Notes under the pieces: model-generated | The model's database searches: none | What the model was told of the DNA's origin: nothing | What the model saw: only the letters and a program-made list of their open reading frames with translations | Made by a program: the position numbers and the translations under genes | Part shown: piece by piece, positions 1 to 5,666 of the stretch | How positions within the stretch are numbered: the stretch's first letter is position 1 | How the letters are laid out: each line of letters opens with the position of its first letter | NCBI GenBank assembly: GCA_937900065.1 | Contig: CALCDS010000395.1 | Coordinates: forward strand, 1-6,173 | Direction: 5' to 3' | DNA length: 6,173 bases | Origin: an uncultured Clostridiaceae bacterium | GTDB lineage: Bacteria; Bacillota; Clostridia; Clostridiales; Oxobacteraceae

Positions 1-1063
1 CTCCTGCGCAAAGGAATAGGAGGCTTTTAAACACCACATGATTTATAATATGATACAGGCCGCCTGTAATGCCGAGCGGTGTGGCGATACCGATTCCTGT
101 TATCACATAGCCTATTTGGGATACGGATGAAAATGCAAGCATTCTTTTCAAATCCGTTTGCGCAATAGCCATGCTTATTCCAACTATCATCGTGATTGAA
201 CCCCAGAACACCATCAAGTATTGCATAGAACTTAAATCCATTGCTTGATACATAGTAAACAATATCCTGACTATTGCATACACACCTGTTTTGCTCATGA
301 CACTTGAAAGTATCATACTGACCGAAGACGGGGCTGCCATATGCGCATCAGGAGGCCACGTATGACACGGTACCAAAAATGCCTTTACAGCATATCCTGA
401 AAGGAGCATCGCAAGTGAGAATATGCTCACAGGATCATATCTATGCCCTGCAAGGTTGGCACCGATCTGAGCGATATTCAATGTATGAAATTTTGAATAC
501 ATCATCACCGTACCTAAAAGTATGAGCGATGAACCTATTGAAGCAAGCACTATATATTTGAATGCCGCTTCAATCGACTTATATTCTTCAGTTCGGAAGG
601 CAACCAAAGATATGGCTGCAAATGTCATTATCTCAAGCATTACATACATATTAAAAAAGTCGCCTGTAAGCACGAAACCCATCATGCTGCCTGTAAGCAG
701 CAAGAAAAGAGGATAATACATATTTGTGCCGTCATCTTTGGACATGTATTTTATAGAATATATCGTTGAAAGCGTAGTGGTGGATGAAACGATGAGACCC
801 ATAAGCAAGCTGAGCTGATCTACTCCAAGCCCTATGCCGATAGCCCATTTATCTACCGGACCCCAGTTTCCGAACCAGTACGGCGATATCTTTCCGTCTA
901 TATTCACAGTCTTGAATATTGAAAGCATCAATATAAACGATATCGCGGGTGCCAGCACTGCCAGAAAATTTCTAAGCCGCTTGTTTTTATCCCCGATTAT
1001 TCCTGTAATGAATGCGCTGGCAAACGGCACAATGATAGCTAAAATAGGAATATGAGAAATCAT
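1..1063 (-). CDS. mrpD: MrpD/MbhH-like antiporter subunit, 3' end outside the window
   Basis: This gene runs off the left edge; 354 codons are present, starting MISHIPILAIIVPF at the ATG 1063-1061 with a GTAAGGAGG site 8 bases upstream. It belongs to the NuoL/M/N-MrpD family of proton or cation translocating subunits, normally near 500 residues with about 14 helices, so roughly two thirds is visible. Ion-path residues seen are Glu144 in GDFFNMYVMLEIMT (helix 5), Lys227 in GYAVKAFLVP (helix 7), Lys258 in SKTGVYAIVR (helix 8), and the HTWPPDAH loop (234-241). Also present are DLKRMLAFSSVSQIGY (304-319) and GLYHIINHVVFKS (335-347). The HTWPPDAH loop and the mbhF-G-H order fit MbhH better than a Bacillus-type MrpD. 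The lysine or histidine of helix 12 lies beyond the part I can judge. It has its own open frame throughout, with no breaks. Confidence 0.94.
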   Translation of the reverse strand, partial: MISHIPILAIIVPFASAFITGIIGDKNKRLRNFLAVLAPAISFILMLSIFKTVNIDGKISPYWFGNWGPVDKWAIGIGLGVDQLSLLMGLIVSSTTTLSTIYSIKYMSKDDGTNMYYPLFLLLTGSMMGFVLTGDFFNMYVMLEIMTFAAISLVAFRTEEYKSIEAAFKYIVLASIGSSLILLGTVMMYSKFHTLNIAQIGANLAGHRYDPVSIFSLAMLLSGYAVKAFLVPCHTWPPDAHMAAPSSVSMILSSVMSKTGVYAIVRILFTMYQAMDLSSMQYLMVFWGSITMIVGISMAIAQTDLKRMLAFSSVSQIGYVITGIGIATPLGITGGLYHIINHVVFKSLLFLCAG

Positions 1064-1410
1064 CCATTCAGCCTCCTTACATTATCAGCATTTATCGAGC
1101 CATAATGCTCGTACACTTTTATTACCAGAGAAAGTGCCAAAGCCGTTACGCAAGCGCCTATGACAATGGATGTCAGTGTAAGCGCTTGAGGAACCGGATC
1201 AACGAAAGGCTGATGGCTTAACTCTTGAGCCGCATTATCAAAAATAGGTGCGGTAGAGGCCGGCCTGTACCCAAATGAGATAAGGAGCAGATTAGTACCG
1301 CTGTCTATCAATGATAGCCCGACAACTATCTTTAAAAGGTTCTTCTTCACAAGTACCATGTAAAACCCAAGTATTATCACTATAAAGGAACCGATATAAT
1401 TAACGATCAT
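1060..1410 (-). CDS. mrpC: MrpC/NuoK-like subunit (MbhG type)
   Basis: This 116-residue, three-helix protein of the MnhC/NuoK family has helices at about 4-21, 26-46 and 77-99. The family motifs are NLLKIVVGLSLIDSGTNLLL (24-43) and DPVPQALTLTSIVIG (71-85), the latter the standard DPLPQALVLTAIVIG signature. A loop between helices 2 and 3 (residues 49-70) is typical for this group. In MBH and Mrp complexes this subunit sits between the MrpA-type part and MrpD and provides part of the proton path. The site GAGGGG lies 7 bases before the ATG. The stop overlaps the next start as ATGA (1063-1060). Confidence 0.93.
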   Translation of the reverse strand: MIVNYIGSFIVIILGFYMVLVKKNLLKIVVGLSLIDSGTNLLLISFGYRPASTAPIFDNAAQELSHQPFVDPVPQALTLTSIVIGACVTALALSLVIKVYEHYGSINADNVRRLNG

Positions 1411-1422
1411 ATTATCACCCCT

Positions 1423-1890
1423 CTACTCATTTTTGACATCGAGGACCCTCAGCATGACTATAAGCATAAACCCGATACCCATCATGACTTTAAGCCCGAC
1501 CGAAAAATTCATCCAGAAAATCGTGCCCGAACTATATAAATCTCCGGGATTCCCTATATTGAATATTGCATTCCTGCAAAAATTTGCGCCCATCAAGATC
1601 CCCAGAAGTCCAAAAAACGTATACATGAGCGAGCCTATGTTTTCGGTAACCTTCATTTTATCCGGGGCAAATGTTTTTCTGATTCCATCGTTTCCATATG
1701 CTAAAAACACCAAAACAACTGCTGCAGAAACAACAACGCCGCCTTGGAATCCTCCTCCGGGACTAAGGTGACCATGCAATATTATATACATGCCCAGGAC
1801 CAATGTTATAGGGAGCAAAAAATCACAGCCGCACTTTATTATTATGTTTTTGGCTTTCTTCTCTTTTTTCTCTTTCTTATTTTGTTTCAT
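1423..1890 (-). CDS. mrpB: MrpB/MnhB-like subunit (MbhF type)
   Basis: This 155-residue protein opens with a strongly basic, lysine-rich cytoplasmic stretch (residues 2-15), followed by four hydrophobic segments at about 24-40, 50-67, 86-104 and 130-149. The MnhB signature GHLSPGGGFQGG is at 40-51, matching GH..PGGGFQGG. MrpB-type subunits form part of the membrane arm that links the MrpA- and MrpD-like channels. A CGC triplet of residues at 20-22 just before the first helix is unusual but has no assigned role. The gene overlaps mbhE by 14 bases (1890-1877), the longest overlap in the window. The downstream mrpC-like gene begins 12 bases after its TAG stop. The poor Shine-Dalgarno site (GGAAAG) suggests translation coupled to mbhE. 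Confidence 0.93.
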   Translation of the reverse strand: MKQNKKEKKEKKAKNIIIKCGCDFLLPITLVLGMYIILHGHLSPGGGFQGGVVVSAAVVLVFLAYGNDGIRKTFAPDKMKVTENIGSLMYTFFGLLGILMGANFCRNAIFNIGNPGDLYSSGTIFWMNFSVGLKVMMGIGFMLIVMLRVLDVKNE

Positions 1891-2167
1891 CTTTCCTGCC
1901 CCCTTTGACTGCTTTTCTCAATATGACCGCAACACCCGTAACGGCAGTGCAAAGCACAAACGATTCGCCTAAGGTATCATAGCCCCTGAAGTCAAAGACA
2001 ATGGCTGTCACGGAATTTAGGGCATGAGTTTTTTGTATGGTATAATCGACCATATACTTTGCGACTCCATTATATGGAGAAGGGGATACGCTTATGATGC
2101 CTGATACATAAAAAGCTATCACAGTTATTATCGCTAAAAAAAATATTGTAAAAAAGCGCTTCATCAT
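1877..2167 (-). CDS. mbhE: MbhE-like subunit (MrpA C-terminal / MrpB N-terminal-like domain)
   Basis: This 96-residue protein has one helix at residues 5-25 and another at about 69-85. Between them is the diagnostic motif NSVTAIVFDFRGYDTLGE (51-68), which in Mrp systems lies near the C-terminus of MrpA (N.VT.I..DFRGFDTLGE) and in MBH hydrogenases in MbhE. It likely helps form the lateral connection between antiporter-like subunits. Two ATG codons in tandem (2167 and 2162-2164) could serve as start; the first overlaps the mbhD stop as ATGA and has AAGGA directly before it, while AAAAGGGGG suits either. The lysine- and glutamate-rich tail overlaps the start of the next gene by 14 bases in another frame. 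Confidence 0.9.
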   Translation of the reverse strand: MMKRFFTIFFLAIITVIAFYVSGIISVSPSPYNGVAKYMVDYTIQKTHALNSVTAIVFDFRGYDTLGESFVLCTAVTGVAVILRKAVKGGRKDETK

Positions 2168-2403
2168 TCCTTGCCCCCTTTTACTTTTTTGAGGGCTATA
2201 ATGAAAATGACAGGAGTCAGCACGGCACCCACAGAGCCTTCAGCTATGGCAACGTCCGGAGCATGCAAGAGCAGGAATTCCAGAGCCACAAAGGATCCAA
2301 GCGCACCCATGCTTATTATGCACGACAAAACATCGTCAACTGTTGCAGTAACTATAGCGCAAACCACCATTCCAATTATCACCAATGTATTAACAATGCT
2401 CAT
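2164..2403 (-). CDS. mbhD: MbhD-like subunit (DUF4040; MrpA C-terminal helix domain)
   Basis: This 79-residue protein is almost entirely membrane-embedded, with three helices at about 4-21, 25-45 and 54-72. It matches the small domain that in Mrp antiporters is fused to the C-terminal part of MrpA and in Mrp-linked hydrogenases is the separate subunit MbhD. The key motif is HAPDVAIAEGSVGAVLTP (47-64), corresponding to the family pattern APDVA.TEA..G, with Glu55 as the conserved membrane glutamate thought to lie on the ion path. The TGA stop overlaps the mbhE start as ATGA (2167-2164). The order mrpG, this gene, mbhE, mrpB is that of mbhC-D-E-F. The split state argues for an MBH-type complex and not a standard Mrp antiporter with one large MrpA. 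Confidence 0.88.
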   Translation of the reverse strand: MSIVNTLVIIGMVVCAIVTATVDDVLSCIISMGALGSFVALEFLLLHAPDVAIAEGSVGAVLTPVIFIIALKKVKGGKE

Positions 2404-2747
2404 TGCGGATTGTCCCTCCCATACTGATCGCATCCGGACTTGTTCAACATATAAACTCCGCACCTTTTGGCAGCCCTCGCGATAGCATGAGAAGCCACAG
2501 GGTTTGAGAACAATATGAAAAGTCCGATTACGATAGATTTCACTCCTATTGCCAACGAATTTAAAACAAAGAATCCGTATAGAGACGTGCCTGCCAGTAT
2601 TCCAAGAGCACCTAATGTGGCAGTGTTCGTGCTGGCCTGCATCCTGCAATACGAATCAGGCATCCTGATTACACCTACCACACCTGCGAGGGCAAAGAAA
2701 CCGCCTATTAAAAATAACGCATCGATTATTATACGAAGCAGTATCAT
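2400..2747 (-). CDS. mrpG: MrpG/MnhG-like subunit (MbhC type)
   Basis: This 115-residue protein has three hydrophobic segments, at about residues 5-24, 45-62 and 66-82. The MnhG signature RMPDSYCRMQASTNTATLG (28-46) matches the family pattern R.PD.Y.R.HA.....TLG, with Gln37 in the place often held by histidine. The helix after it, GVKSIVIGLFILFSNPVASHAIARAA (GVKSIVIGL from residue 68), contains the usual NP.A.HAIARAA run. The last 25 residues form a polar tail with two cysteines (CGVYMLNKSGC). It is expected to pack with MrpE and MrpF at the edge of the membrane arm. GGAGGGGAG stands just before its ATG. It overlaps mrpF upstream and mbhD downstream, each by the four bases ATGA. Confidence 0.93.
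   Translation of the reverse strand: MILLRIIIDALFLIGGFFALAGVVGVIRMPDSYCRMQASTNTATLGALGILAGTSLYGFFVLNSLAIGVKSIVIGLFILFSNPVASHAIARAAKRCGVYMLNKSGCDQYGRDNPQ
2414..2420 (-). promoter_or_regulatory. Ribosome binding site that sets the mbhD start
   Basis: GGGAGGG lies 10 bases before the ATG at 2403-2401, within the 3' end of mrpG. It supports the short 79-residue product over the longer open frame that runs back to 2649. That extension gives a cysteine- and histidine-rich, non-membrane peptide wholly inside mrpG. Confidence 0.65.
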
Positions 2748-3010
2748 GATCTCCCCTCCAGATAACGTGATATTACGACTGTGCTTATAAACCCTAAAAG
2801 TGATACGATAAGTGCCATATCAAAATAAACAGCACGATTTGATAATGCGCCGAATAGAGCCATAATCACCACAGTCATTGAATCTATGCTGTCTCCTGCA
2901 ATTACCCTGTCCACTGCATGCGGCCCCTTAATGACCCTGTATAGAAGGGCAATGCAGAGCAAACCATAGAATGCAGCTGTAATTGTCAATTCAACATTAA
3001 AACCTGTCAT
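2744..3010 (-). CDS. mrpF: MrpF/MnhF-like subunit (MbhB type)
   Basis: This 88-residue protein has three predicted membrane helices, at roughly residues 6-25, 42-58 and 63-81. It carries the MrpF pattern KGPHAVDRVIAGDSID (28-43), in which Asp34 and Arg35 are the conserved pair and Asp40 is a further acidic residue in the next helix. The ending YFDMALIVSLLGFISTVVISRYLEG is also typical (split here: YFDMALIVS at 62-70, then LLGFISTVVI and SRYLEG). In Mrp complexes and MBH this subunit sits beside MrpE and MrpG and is thought to take part in sodium translocation. The start overlaps the mrpE stop as ATGA and the stop overlaps the mrpG start as ATGA, so translation is probably coupled across all three. 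Confidence 0.93.
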   Translation of the reverse strand: MTGFNVELTITAAFYGLLCIALLYRVIKGPHAVDRVIAGDSIDSMTVVIMALFGALSNRAVYFDMALIVSLLGFISTVVISRYLEGRS

Positions 3011-3525
3011 TTCCAAATCCTCCTTACCCCAGATTCCAAAGAGCCCTTTATCATGTCTCCCGCTTCTTTGGGATTCTTGGACTGTACATCTATCCAATGG
3101 ATGTAAATCTGGTTTTTGCCGCCTTCCTCTACTATATCCATGGATATAGTCCCAGGAGTCAATGTTATGGAATTGCACAGCATAGCCAGTCCATATTCTG
3201 ATTTGAGTTCGGTCGGCACTTTTACTATTCCAGGATTTATAGGGAGCTTCGGATTTAAGCTTCTTTTGGCTACATCTATATTCGCTTTAACCAGTTCCCG
3301 TATGAACAAAGGTATATAAGCCAAAGCCCCAAGGAGCCGCGATGGATTGAACAGATAAAGAGGGTCCTCATGTATGAGAAACCTGCTTGAAATCAAAGAT
3401 ACAAGAAAGCTTACTATGAGCCCTCCTAATATTTCCTGGACTGTAAACGCAAGCGTAAATGCTATCCAGGTTATAAAACACAATATGAATGTGGATACAA
3501 ATCCTAAAGTTCTTTGACCGGACAT
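3007..3525 (-). CDS. mrpE: MrpE/MnhE-like subunit of the hydrogenase ion-translocating module (MbhA type)
   Basis: This 172-residue membrane protein belongs to the MnhE family of Na+/H+ antiporter subunits, which in Mrp-linked hydrogenases corresponds to MbhA. The N-terminal half is hydrophobic, with segments around residues 8-28 and 31-47 and a third near 65-78. The C-terminal half is a soluble domain. Family motifs are NSITLTPGTISMDIVEE (118-134) and IYIHWIDV (140-147), the cytoplasmic ferredoxin-like domain signature. The length is close to the usual 160-170 residues. The start at 3525 is chosen for its strong ribosome site. The stop overlaps the mrpF start as ATGA at 3010-3007. As first gene of the Mrp-like block, directly after hypB, it marks the switch from catalytic and maturation genes to the membrane module. 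Taken alone it could belong to a plain Mrp antiporter; its neighbours argue for a hydrogenase. Confidence 0.92.
   Translation of the reverse strand: MSGQRTLGFVSTFILCFITWIAFTLAFTVQEILGGLIVSFLVSLISSRFLIHEDPLYLFNPSRLLGALAYIPLFIRELVKANIDVAKRSLNPKLPINPGIVKVPTELKSEYGLAMLCNSITLTPGTISMDIVEEGGKNQIYIHWIDVQSKNPKEAGDMIKGSLESGVRRIWK
3019..3025 (-). promoter_or_regulatory. Ribosome binding site that sets the mrpF start
   Basis: AAGGAGG is 8 bases before the ATG at 3010-3008, inside the last codons of mrpE. It shows that mrpF begins there. The same frame stays open upstream to 3178, but that stretch encodes a peptide unlike MrpF and overlaps mrpE. Confidence 0.85.
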
Positions 3526-3532
3526 AATGATT

Positions 3533-3540
3533 CCCCCTTT
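3533..3540 (-). promoter_or_regulatory. Ribosome binding site that sets the mrpE start
   Basis: AAAGGGGG lies 7 bases before the ATG at 3525-3523. It favours this start over the in-frame TTG at 3552 and ATG at 3543, neither of which has a comparable site. The nine extra residues would also precede the usual family N-terminus. Confidence 0.75.
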
Positions 3541-3555
3541 CATTAAGAGCAAAAT

Positions 3556-4215
3556 TTAAGATTTATATTTTTTATCGATCTCACTTTCAAGCCATTTTAC
3601 GAATTCATCAACTCCGTCGCCGTTCGATGACGATACAGGGAATATGTTTATTTTGGGATTTATCTCCTTTGCATCGCTTGCAACTCTGTCATATTTAAAA
3701 TCAAAATATTTGAGCATATCATATTTATTAACCACTAAACATTCCGAAGTTGAAAACATGAGCGGATACTTTTCGACCTTGTCGTCACCTTCAGGCACTG
3801 AAAGCACTACGATCCTTATGTCTTCGCCTATTTTAAATTCAGCCGGACAGACAAGATTGCCTATATTTTCAATGATCATTACATCTATCTTGTTTAAATC
3901 AAATTCAGGCACTATATTTTTTATGGACATGGCTTCTATATGGCATGCGCCCCCTGTGTGCAGCTGCACTACCGGTATTCCCATGCTGTTTATCTTTTCT
4001 GCATCTATCTTGCCTTCAATATCGGCTTCAATAACAGCGATGCTGTACTTATCTTTCATGCTTTCAATCATTTTTGTGATAAGGCTGGTTTTTCCGGCGC
4101 CCGGCGAGCCCATGACATTTAAAACAAAAACCTTCTTTTTTTTAAATAATGCTTTAAGCTCTTCATTGCAATCTTCATTCCACTCAAGCACCTGTCTTAC
4201 TATTTTGATCTCCAA
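3556..4215 (-). CDS. hypB: Hydrogenase maturation GTPase HypB
   Basis: HypB is a GTPase of the SIMIBI class that powers nickel transfer to the hydrogenase large subunit together with HypA. The 219-residue protein has the P-loop GSPGAGKTS at residues 36-44, the EADIEGKIDAEKI segment at 63-75, the Walker B-type IIENIGNLVCPAEF at 114-127, and the guanine-specificity motif NKYD at 163-166. The G-domain metal-site residues Cys91-His92 (in HTGGACHIEA) and Cys123 are present. The N-terminus goes directly from MEIKIVRQVLEWNE into the GTPase domain. It therefore lacks both the CxxCGC nickel site of E. coli HypB and the histidine-rich nickel-storage stretch of some homologues. The TTG start is chosen because this N-terminus matches the family and a GGAGG lies 9 bases upstream. 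mrpE starts 30 bases downstream of its TAA stop. Confidence 0.96.
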   Translation of the reverse strand: MEIKIVRQVLEWNEDCNEELKALFKKKKVFVLNVMGSPGAGKTSLITKMIESMKDKYSIAVIEADIEGKIDAEKINSMGIPVVQLHTGGACHIEAMSIKNIVPEFDLNKIDVMIIENIGNLVCPAEFKIGEDIRIVVLSVPEGDDKVEKYPLMFSTSECLVVNKYDMLKYFDFKYDRVASDAKEINPKINIFPVSSSNGDGVDEFVKWLESEIDKKYKS

Positions 4216-4216
4216 A

Positions 4217-4558
4217 TCATTCGACCTCCATGCTATCTATATAGAATTCATTTCCTCCGATTATCTTTAAATCCTGGCTGTTGCATACAGGGCATCTGAA
4301 ATGTTTTATTCCTATATTCGAAACAGCATTGCAGCTGTTGCACTTGATTTTTAATGGAAGCTTTTCTATCTCGATTACCGCATCTTTTGATACTGTATTT
4401 TTGCTTATTATTTCAAAATAATAATTTATGCATTCAGGCAAGAGGTCGGACAAAACTCCCATCTTTATTTTGATTTTCGTAACTTTGGAAACATTATGCT
4501 TTGCAGCTTCTTCATTGACGATTCTAAGTATCGATTCAGTGGCCGACAATTCATGCAT
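4217..4558 (-). CDS. hypA: Hydrogenase nickel incorporation protein HypA
   Basis: HypA is a small metallochaperone that works with HypB to insert nickel into the hydrogenase large subunit. The 113-residue protein starts MHELSATESI; His2 and Glu3 form part of the known nickel site, which is why I place the start at the ATG 4558-4556. An in-frame TTG at 4579 would add seven residues, bury His2 and remove a feature conserved across the family. The structural zinc site is complete, with Cys73-x-x-Cys76 and Cys89-x-x-Cys92. The gene begins 10 bases after the large-subunit stop. Its ribosome site is weak: AGG lies 13 bases upstream, within the end of the large-subunit gene, so translation may depend on coupling. 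The TGA stop lies one base before the hypB start. Confidence 0.95.
   Translation of the reverse strand: MHELSATESILRIVNEEAAKHNVSKVTKIKIKMGVLSDLLPECINYYFEIISKNTVSKDAVIEIEKLPLKIKCNSCNAVSNIGIKHFRCPVCNSQDLKIIGGNEFYIDSMEVE
4225..4229 (-). promoter_or_regulatory. Ribosome binding site that supports the hypB TTG start
   Basis: GGAGG sits inside the last codons of hypA, 9 bases before the TTG at 4215-4213. A nearby ATG (4220-4218) overlaps the hypA stop but is out of frame with hypB. The site therefore supports initiation at TTG. Confidence 0.75.
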
Positions 4559-4568
4559 TTGAATCCAT

Positions 4569-5651
4569 CTACCTGTCAAGACATGAGAAGCAAGGATCTA
4601 TACATGCCACAATGAGCCCGGCATCTGCCACATAGCTTCCTTTAAGCATATGTGGAATCGACGCGGCATTTCTAAATGTGGGAACATGTATGCTCACCCT
4701 GTAATTTGTCGGTCCTCCATCGGTTACGATATGGTACACCAGCTGCCCTCTTGGAGCCTCAATCCTGCTTACAAATTCTCCTTCAGGCACTCTTGGCATT
4801 TTGACTCCCAGATTTATTTTGCCTTCAGGCAGCTTCTCAAGAGCTTGTTTTATGATTTTTATGGATTCATCGTTTTCAAGCACCCTTACTACTACTCTTG
4901 AGAACACATCCCCATCAGGATGAACGATAACTTTAAAATCAAAATCCTCATAAGATGAATACGGGTCATTTGCCCTTACATCGTATTCTATTCCCGAAGC
5001 TCTCATGTGCGGCCCCACTATTCCAAGCTTCATGGCATCCTCTCTGCTTATTATTCCAACCCCTTTAGTCCTCATTGCGACTGTTTTGTCGTTTACAAAT
5101 ATATTTTTTAAAGTTTTATTGGCATCATGCAGTTCATCCAGCATTGATAACAGCTTTTCCTTCTGGCCGGAATCTATATCCCTCCTGGCTCCCCCTATTA
5201 TGTTCATCCCATAATTGACTCTGTTGCCGGATAATGCTTCCAAAGCATCCATAACCTTTTCTCTCGCATTGAATGCATACATGAACACGCTCTCAAAACC
5301 TATCAAATGCGCTGCTAAACCCAGCCACAAGAAATGGGAATGGAGCCTTTCAAGCTCTGCAGTTATCACTCTTATATACTGACCTCTTTTCGGGACCTCC
5401 ATGCCTGTTATGGACTCTATGCCCAAACAATATGCAAATGCATGGGAGTGGGAGCATATGCCGCAGACCCTTTCAACCAAGGCTATAGTTTGGATAAAGT
5501 TTTTCTGAGTCGTTAATTTTTCCACGCCTCTGTGATTATAGCCTATATGCACTTCTGCATCCTTTATCAGCTCACCCTCGGTGTAAAGTTTTGCATAAAC
5601 AGGCTCTTCCAATGAAGAATGATAAGGGCCAATTGGAATCGTATATCCCAT
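4569..5651 (-). CDS. echE: [NiFe] hydrogenase large subunit, group 4 (EchE/MbhL/CooH type)
   Basis: This is the catalytic subunit of a membrane-bound, H2-evolving [NiFe] hydrogenase, 360 residues long. It is related to NuoD of complex I but keeps all four nickel-ligand cysteines: Cys63 and Cys66 in RVCGICSHSH (61-70), and Cys354 and Cys357 in DPCFSCLDR (352-360). The N-terminal stretch IPIGPYHSSLEEP and the GYNHRGVEK motif (38-45) are typical of group 4 large subunits. Its length fits EchE and CooH of about 360 residues. The coding sequence stops directly after DPCxxCxxR, so there is no C-terminal extension for an endopeptidase to remove. An AAAGGTGG site precedes the ATG by 7 bases. The intact cysteines exclude a NuoD, Mbx or other non-hydrogenase relative. 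It should take electrons from ferredoxin through a NuoB-like Fe-S subunit that is not encoded in this window. Confidence 0.96.
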   Translation of the reverse strand: MGYTIPIGPYHSSLEEPVYAKLYTEGELIKDAEVHIGYNHRGVEKLTTQKNFIQTIALVERVCGICSHSHAFAYCLGIESITGMEVPKRGQYIRVITAELERLHSHFLWLGLAAHLIGFESVFMYAFNAREKVMDALEALSGNRVNYGMNIIGGARRDIDSGQKEKLLSMLDELHDANKTLKNIFVNDKTVAMRTKGVGIISREDAMKLGIVGPHMRASGIEYDVRANDPYSSYEDFDFKVIVHPDGDVFSRVVVRVLENDESIKIIKQALEKLPEGKINLGVKMPRVPEGEFVSRIEAPRGQLVYHIVTDGGPTNYRVSIHVPTFRNAASIPHMLKGSYVADAGLIVACIDPCFSCLDR

Positions 5652-5666
5652 ATTTATTCCACCTTT

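Noticed and set aside
2404..2649. Upstream extension of the mbhD frame to 161 residues
   Set aside because: The extra stretch lies wholly within mrpG, is unlike any MbhD, and a GGGAGGG site marks the internal ATG at 2403.
3011..3178. Upstream extension of the mrpF frame to 144 residues
   Set aside because: It overlaps the conserved C-terminal domain of mrpE and the strong AAGGAGG site points to the ATG at 3010.
1..3525. Independent Mrp Na+/H+ antiporter operon
   Set aside because: The E-F-G-D-E-B-C-D order, the split MrpA domains and the lack of a gap or terminator after hypB fit an Mbh-type module; not fully excluded because the left end is missing.
3644..4270. Plus-strand open frame of 208 codons opposite hypB
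   Set aside because: It is antisense to a well-conserved GTPase; its composition is that of a complement shadow and it shows no recognisable domain.
4559..4579. In-frame TTG upstream start for HypA, adding seven residues
   Set aside because: It would move the nickel-binding His2 away from the N-terminus and overlap the large-subunit gene; family length and the MHE start favour 4558.
4569..5651. NuoD of complex I, or a non-hydrogenase Mbx/MBS-type subunit
   Set aside because: All four nickel-ligand cysteines (63, 66, 354, 357) are present, and hypAB are adjacent.
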